A DNA stretch of 64,000 bases from Torymus aiolomorphi (lineage: Eukaryota > Arthropoda > Insecta > Hymenoptera > Torymidae): contig CM070873.1 of assembly GCA_036365515.1 (NCBI GenBank), positions 179,814,104 through 179,878,103 on the forward strand. Reading direction: 5' to 3'. Made by a program: the position numbers and the translations under genes. A model generated the notes under the pieces. That model worked only from the letters and a program-made list of their open reading frames with translations. It was not told the origin of the DNA and did no database searches. Below, one piece after another: positions 58,160-64,000 of the stretch. Positions within the stretch are counted from its first letter, which is position 1. Each line of letters opens with the position of its first letter.

Positions 58160-59181
58160 CCCATTAAGTCCTGAATGGACAAATTTTCACTAAAGTTTTC
58201 AACGCTTATATTTTATGTGAAAATGAATTGTAAAAAGTATATGGATCAGCGCATTCGATGTAAAATTTGATGAACTTTCAGAATCTTTTGTTAGATTTTT
58301 CAAAAAATTAAACTGTCGAACACTGTACATGATTTTTTCCAAAAAAACATGGTTTAAAAAAAAAAAAAATTATTCATTTCGATTTTTCAAATGGAATGCA
58401 TTTAAGATTTAATGATCAAAATGCAGAAAACATGGCCTCGAGACCTAAACTTGAAAATCTAACGATTTAGGTTTTGAAAAAAAATTTTAAAACACATAAA
58501 ATGGCGGCTGAGACGCAGAAAAATCATAAAAATCTTCTGGAATTATTTATTCGAAAAAGATGGACTTTAGAGAAAAACTTTACTGACGAAAAAGTTCTTA
58601 GAATTGATCAGAGAACATGCTGGAATTTTTCCAGAACCTTTTGGCAAATTTCAGAATTTTTCAAAATTTTCAAATTTTTCAAAATTTAAAAACGCTTCTT
58701 ATGTTTCTGAAAAAATTCCAGCGTGTTCTTTAATCAATTCTAAGAACTTTCTCTTCAGTAAAGTTTTTCTCTAAAGTCCATCTTTTTCGAGTAAATAATT
58801 TCAGAAGATTTTTATGATTTTTCTGCGTTTCAGCCGCCATTTTGTGTTTTAAAATTTTTTTTCAAAACCTAAATCGTTAGATTTTCAAGTTTAGGTCTCG
58901 AGGCCACGTTTTCTGCATTTTGATCATTAAATCTTAAATTCATTCCATTTGAAAAATCGAAATGAAAAATTTTTTTTTTTTTTGAAAACCATCTTTTTTT
59001 GGAAAAAATCATGTACAGTGTTCGACAGTTTAATTTTTTGAAAAATCTAACAAAAGATTCTAAAAGTTCATCAAATTTTACATCGAATACGCTTATTCAT
59101 ATACTTTTTACAATTCATTTTCACATAAAATATAAGCGTTGAAAACTTTAGTGAAAATTCGTCCATTCAGGACTTAATGGG
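58160..59181. mobile_element. Palindromic TTAA-flanked MITE (piggyBac-like)
   Basis: 1022 bp with ends CCCATTAAGTCC and GGACTTAATGGG, flanked by TTAA on both sides (58156-58159 and 59182-59185). CCY/RGG ends with a TTAA duplication are the piggyBac signature. Almost the whole element is an inverted repeat: arms of about 490 bp with few mismatches around a short centre near 58660-58690. It has no transposase. A 71-codon frame in it is an arm shadow. It sits inside the integrase finger of the gypsy relic and, with the duplicated TTAA, adds 1026 bases (a multiple of three). Confidence 0.82.
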
Positions 59182-59752
59182 TTAAAGAAGAATATTTTTG
59201 GGAAAATCTAAAATCGGATATTTAAAACAGAACAAAGAATTGCGATGACTGTCAAAGAAATAAACTAAAACGAAAAAAAACTAAACAACCTATGGTTATA
59301 ACAGACACACCAATAAAAACATTTGACAAGATTGCTATGGATATAGTACGACCATTTAATATTACAAAAAATAACAATAAATATATATTATCTATTCAGG
59401 ATCAATTATCGAAATTCATAATTCTAACATGTTTAAAAGATCAAACGGCAGAATCGGTATCAGATGCCTTAATAAAAAAATTCATATGTATTTTTGGATC
59501 ACCTAAAATAGTATTAACGGACAGGGGAACAAATTTTACTAGCAAAATGATGAAACAAATAGCAAAAAGATTTAAATTTGATAAAATCGAAACAACAGCT
59601 TTTTCCCCACAATCTAACGGGTCTCTAGAAAGAGCTCATCACCCATTATGTGAATATCTTAAAAATTTTTCAACAAAAAAATACGAATGGGATGAATTTT
59701 TAGAATTCGCACAATTTCATTACAATACGAGCGTACACACCCCACATAGCAT
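59182..59752 (+). pseudogene. pol: Gypsy integrase core, 3'-truncated
   Basis: After the MITE the finger resumes (EEYFWENLKSDI), with a TAA near 59220 and then the CDDC pair of the HHCC finger. The core has AMDIVRPFNI (D), IVLTDRGTNFTSKMM (D) and QSNGSLERAHHPL (E). It ends at HTPHS near 59752, where satellite C begins. The C-terminal domain and 3' LTR are lost. The three acidic residues are still in place. Confidence 0.85.
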
Positions 59753-61726
59753 AAAAGCTTCCCAAAAAAAGATTCAAGAAATATTCCAGCGGAAGCTTTC
59801 CCTAATCTTTCAAAAAGGTAACTAAAACTTTCAGAAATAATTCCATTTTAAGCTTTCTTGTATGTTTCCAGAAAGGTAAAGCAATATTCCAATGAATATT
59901 GCAAATATCCATTCGACGAATATTACATGGAAGCTTCTGCAAAACTTACTGGAATCTTACATGAAATATTCCATGAATCAATACAGGAATCTTTCAAGAA
60001 AGGAAACAACAATATTACAGTAAGCTTTTGGGAAGATTACATTGTTATCTTTGTTGAAAGCTTACGCTAAGATTGCAAAACAGATTCCAAAATCCTTGCA
60101 GGAAAGATTCCACTAAACCCAAATAGAATCTTTCATGAAAGATTATAGTAAGTATGAACAAAAGATTACAGGAATGTTTCACGAAAGAAAACAACAATAT
60201 CACAGTAAGCTTTTGGGAACATTACATTGTTATCTCTGTTGAAAGCTTACGCTAAGATTGCAAAATAGATTCCAAAATCCTTGCAGGAAAGATTCTACTA
60301 AACTCAAATAGAACCTTTCATGAAAGATTACAGTAAGCATGAACAAAAGATTACTGAAAAATAATGCGTAAAGCTCCAGGGAAAGTTCCGGCCAAACCTC
60401 TCAGTAGCAATACCTAGAAATGTTTCACGAAAGCTTCCCGTAAGTTTAACCGAATCAACAAAAAAGATTCGAACTATAAGACTCAGCAACATTCCATGAA
60501 AGCTTTTGAAAGATTCCCGAAACCTTACATGAAACATTCTCAGAATCGACACTGGAATCTTTCATGAAAGATAACTAGAAAGGTTACAGTAAGCTTACTG
60601 AAAGATTGGACTGGAACATTGACTACAAATTTTCCAAAAGCCTTTTGAAAGAGATTACTGAATTCTTTCAGGGAAGATTCTACTAAACATAAATAAAATC
60701 TTTCATGAAAGATTGCAGTTAGCATGATTACTGAAAAATAATGGAAAAGCCTAATGGAAGGTTCCGGCGAAACTCCCCAGTCGCGTTACCTTACAATGAT
60801 CCATGAAAGCTTCCCGTAAGTTTTGGGGAATCAGCCAAAAAAATTCTAACTGTGCGATTCAGTAACGTTCCATGAAAGCTTTTGGAAGGTTTCCGGAACC
60901 ATCCATGAAACATTCTAATAATCGATATTTAAATTTTTCATGGAAGATTACTAGAAATGTAACAGTAAGCTTACTGAAAGATAAACTGGAACATTAATTG
61001 CAAATCTTCCGAAAAATTTTTGAGAAAGATTTATGAATACTGGAATCTTTCATGTAAGGTAATCAGAAAGGTTACACTAAACTTACTGAAAGATTGAACT
61101 GGAACATTGATTGCAAATTTTCCCAAAACCTTTTGACAAAGATTTATGAATACTTTCACGGAAGATTCCACTAAACATAAATGGAACCTTTCATAAAAAA
61201 TTGCAGTAAGCATGCATTAGAGATTACCGAAAAATAATGCGAAAAGCATAATGGAAGGTGTCGGAAAAATTTGCCAGTAGCGTTACCTTGCAATGTTTCA
61301 TGAAAGCTTCCCGTAAGATTCGCAAAAACAACCAAAAAGATTCTAACTATTCACCAGAGTAATATTACACGAAAGCTTTTGAAAAGCTGTCAGAATCTTT
61401 CATGAAACATTCTAATAATTGATACTGGAATCTTTCATGAAAGATAACTAGAATGGTTATAGTAAGCTTTCTGAAAGATTGAAATGGAAAATTGAATGCA
61501 AATCTTCCAAAAAACTTTTGATGAAAACTGATGAATACTTTCAGGGAAGATTCCACCAAAGAGAAATGGAATCTTTCATAAAAGATTCGAGTAAGCATAA
61601 ATAAAATATTACCGAAAAATAATGCGAAAAGCTTATTGAACGTTCCGGCGAAATTTGCCAGTAGTGTTACCTTGCAATGTTCCACGAAAGCTTCCCGTAA
61701 GTTTTGGGGAACCAACCAAAAAAACT
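59753..61726. repeat. Satellite C (~383-bp unit), left block
   Basis: CTGGAATCTTTCATGAAAGATAAC-like words recur near 60550 and 61430 and in altered form near 60931, with a period around 383 bp. A shorter tandem of about 182 bp occupies 60020-60355. It shares words with satellite B (GGAATCTTTCATG, AAGCTTC, ACGAAAG), suggesting a common origin. The first word AAAGCTTCCC abuts the truncated integrase at 59753. Minus-strand frames of 60-124 codons are artefacts. Confidence 0.88.
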
Positions 61727-63104
61727 GCTGCCAATTCATTGAGCCATAGCTTTTTCAAACTCAATTTGCTGATTTCTTGAATTAATTTTTAATAACAAAA
61801 TTTATAATTTTTGCAACAATTTATGACATAATTATAATTAAATTCATTTATGAAGGTTAAAAAGTATTAATTTTAAAATATTTTTCTTTATTTATTTATT
61901 TATTTAGATCAACGAGCAAGAATGCCCTAGATTAAACATAATATATACATAAATAACATCATTAGGGGATTATAAGCCTTTTAAAAAGAAAACACGTTTT
62001 TGTTTTTGTTAATAAGTTATTTTTTTCATTTTCCAATTTTTAGGTCTTTGTTAATGACAAAATAAAGGTGATCGCTAGAAAATATATTCTTTTTAGAAAA
62101 TATAGATATTTTAATTCTCTTTCGAATGCTACCCATTCCATTCGAATACATAAAGCTGTTCTCGAGAAATTACGATTAAAAAAAAAAACGAAAAATTTCA
62201 ACCTCAACTATCTCTTAAATTTATTAACCAATCATTTTGCCCAAGGAACTTGGCTAAGAACTGTCAAGAATCTACCTCTACAATTAATTTTGAAGAAAAT
62301 AAGACAATTTTACTCCCGTAATCGTTTGACATATAAAACTCATTTTTTTCCTTTTTCAATTTTTACGTTTTTGTTAATAACAAAAGAACGATGATAGCTA
62401 GAAAAATAATTTTTTTAGAAAATATAGGTTTTTCTATTCTCTTTCGAATGCTACATATCTGGTTCAGATACATAAAGCCGTTCTAGAGGAATTACGATTT
62501 GAAAAAAAGGTTAAAAAATTTTTAAGCTCAAATATCTCTGAAATTTATGGACCAATCATTTTGCCTAAAGTAAACGACCGAGAACTATACAAAATCTACC
62601 TCTACAAGAAATTTGGATGTGATTAAGTCAATTTTACTCCCGTAATCCTTGGACATACAAAACTAATTTTTTTCAATTTTCAATTTTTTTCTCAAAAACT
62701 AACGAACAAAATGAATTCAAATTTTTACAGATTATAGATATTTATAGACTGCATTATCATGATTTTTCTCCAAAAAATTGACCGTTTAGTTTGGGAGTTA
62801 TAAGCTTTCTAAAATAAAACACGTTTTTGTTAATAACAAAACAACCGTGACAGCTAGAAAAATAATTTTTTTGAAAATATAGGTTTTTTTATTCTCTTTC
62901 GAATGCTACCTATGCGATTAAAATATCTCGATCCTATCATTTCAAAAAAGCAAAAATAAATTTTTAGAAAATCGAAAATACGAAATAAAACAAAAACGCA
63001 TCGGCCCAATCAAAAATCGGATTTTTTATCCGCAATCATACAAAAAAAACGAAAAAATGAGACCTGTCCGGTTAAAATCGACCGAGTAGAAGATGAGATC
63101 CAGG

Positions 63105-63157
<53 letters not shown>

Positions 63158-63422
63158 ACGCGCGCGCGCGCACATGCGCACACACACACACGCACGCACA
63201 TACGTACGCACGCACGCACGCACGAACGCACGCACACACACACCCACACACACACACACACACACACCCACACACACACACACATACACACACATCCATC
63301 CATGCATTTTTTTTCAAAAACCATATATTTTGATTCCTAACACCTCGAAAAACAATTATAACATGTTTTTACACACAACTCAAAAAATTACTATTACAAA
63401 ACTTCCTCTAGGAGGAAGCAAA
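61727..63422 (-). mobile_element. AT-rich (GT)n-headed element, copy 2, inverted
   Basis: Interrupts satellite C, which breaks off after CCAACCAAAAAAA and resumes with ATTCCAACTATG. The left end (CTGCTGCCAATTCATTG) is the complement of the hairpin end of copy 1 near 20690. The right side reaches a (CA)n tract with CGATTTTAACCGG beside it, matching copy 1 after its (GT)n tract. Inside are direct repeats of CTAGAAAAATAATTTTTTTAG-like words near 62065, 62398 and 62850. About 1.7 kb, no coding region. Confidence 0.62.
63108..63294. repeat. (CA)n microsatellite
   Basis: Mostly CA with a CGCG patch and ACGCACGC variants in the middle. It is part of copy 2 of the AT-rich element. His/Thr and Cys/Val frames here are not genes. 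Confidence 0.95.
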
Positions 63423-64000
63423 ATTCCAACTATGTAATTCCGTAACATTCCATAAAAGCTTTTGAAAGGTTTTCGGAACCTTCCATGAAATATACTAATG
63501 ATCGATACTGGAATCTTTCATGAAAGATAACTAGAAATTTTACAGTAAGCTTCTGAAAGATTGAACTGTAACATTTATTGTAAATCTTTTGAAAAACTTT
63601 TGAAAAAGATTGATGAATACTTTCATGGAAGATTCCACTAAAGATATGTGGAATCTTTCATAAAAGATTGCAGTAAGCATGGATAAAAGATTACCGAAAA
63701 ATAATGCGATAAGCTTAATGGAAGGTTCCGGGGAAACTTTCCAGTAGTGTTACCTTGCAATGTTTCACGAAATCTTTCCATAAGATTCGCGCAATCAACC
63801 ATTAAGATTCCAACTGTGCAACGCAGTAACAGCCCAGAAAAACTTTGAAAAGGTTTCTGGAACTTACATGAGACAGTCTAAGAATCGATACTGGAATCTT
63901 TCGTGAAAAGTAATCAGACAGGTGACCGTGAGGTTACTGAAAGATTGAACTGTAACATTTATTGTAAATCTTACGAAAAACTTTTCAAAAAGATGTATGA
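63423..64000. repeat. Satellite C, right block
   Basis: The unit resumes in phase after the inserted element (CCATAAAAGCTTTTGAAAGG, then CTGGAATCTTTCATGAAAG near 63508 and CTGGAATCTTTCGTGAAAAG near 63890, about 382 bp apart) and runs off the end of the window. Confidence 0.88.

Larger units (their letters stand above)
52519..59752 (+). mobile_element. AT-rich Ty3/gypsy relic, both LTRs missing
   Basis: Gag, protease, RT, RNase H and integrase occur in the Ty3/gypsy order on the plus strand. Codons are strongly A-ending, unlike the 29092-36210 element, so it is a separate lineage. Damage includes two frame breaks in gag, one between protease and RT, stops at 56976, 57456 and near 59220, a deletion in RNase H, a MITE inside integrase, and loss of the integrase C-terminus where satellite C starts. 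Confidence 0.9.

Noticed and set aside
58474..58689. 71-codon ORF in the TTAA-flanked MITE
   Set aside because: It lies in one arm of a palindrome and is followed by Phe/Lys low-complexity; no transposase features.

Overview
The window is an intergenic, repeat-dominated stretch of an animal genome, most likely an insect (a hymenopteran such as an ant is a guess). The evidence is indirect: high AT content, insect-type Ty3/gypsy elements, Penelope-like elements with GIY-YIG endonucleases, a LINE fragment, a TTAA-flanked MITE, long satellites and long CA/GT tracts. I found no convincing host protein gene, tRNA, rRNA or CRISPR array. Almost every open frame that can be assigned belongs to a mobile element or is an accident of tandem repeats, which suits pericentromeric or otherwise heterochromatic DNA.

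Layout. 1-660: non-repetitive, unassigned. 661-13730: satellite A (unit about 126 bp) with higher-order duplications (1769 bp and 1001 bp), cut at 7007-8330 by what looks like a solo LTR with a 5-bp target duplication. 13731-20690: an AT-rich non-coding element that starts at a (GT)n tract and is itself split by a composite Penelope insertion (14240-19489, 13-bp target duplication) made of one inverted and two tandem partial copies. 20685-21537: inverted duplication of a transposase-like fragment. 22060-22600: GC-rich minisatellites with palindromic units.

23382-37724: nested Ty3/gypsy elements. An older, decayed minus-strand element has its 3' LTR at 23382-23897 and a matching LTR at 37210-37724. 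A younger plus-strand element (29092-36210) sits between them with two LTRs, gag, protease-RT-RNase H, integrase and an intact extra ORF after integrase. 38271-43530: satellite B (about 383 bp) split by a second head-to-head Penelope insertion (39460-42486). 43531-46183: long inverted repeat (foldback) with palindromic sites in its loop. 47765-51650: duplicated CA-containing repeats separated by an internal LINE fragment.

52519-59752: an AT-rich Ty3/gypsy relic whose Gag carries twelve zinc-knuckle modules and ends on a canonical -1 slippery heptamer leading into protease. Its integrase is split by a palindromic TTAA-flanked MITE (58160-59181), and its 3' end is lost in satellite C (59753-61726 and 63423-64000, related to satellite B). 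Satellite C is split by an inverted second copy of the (GT)n/AT-rich element (61727-63422).

The features are not a cooperating gene set but a layered record of insertions: satellites were hit by elements that were then hit by others. The most unusual items are the twelve-knuckle Gag with its frameshift site, the intact accessory ORF, the two composite Penelope insertions with hammerhead-like motifs, and the several large hairpin-forming loci.
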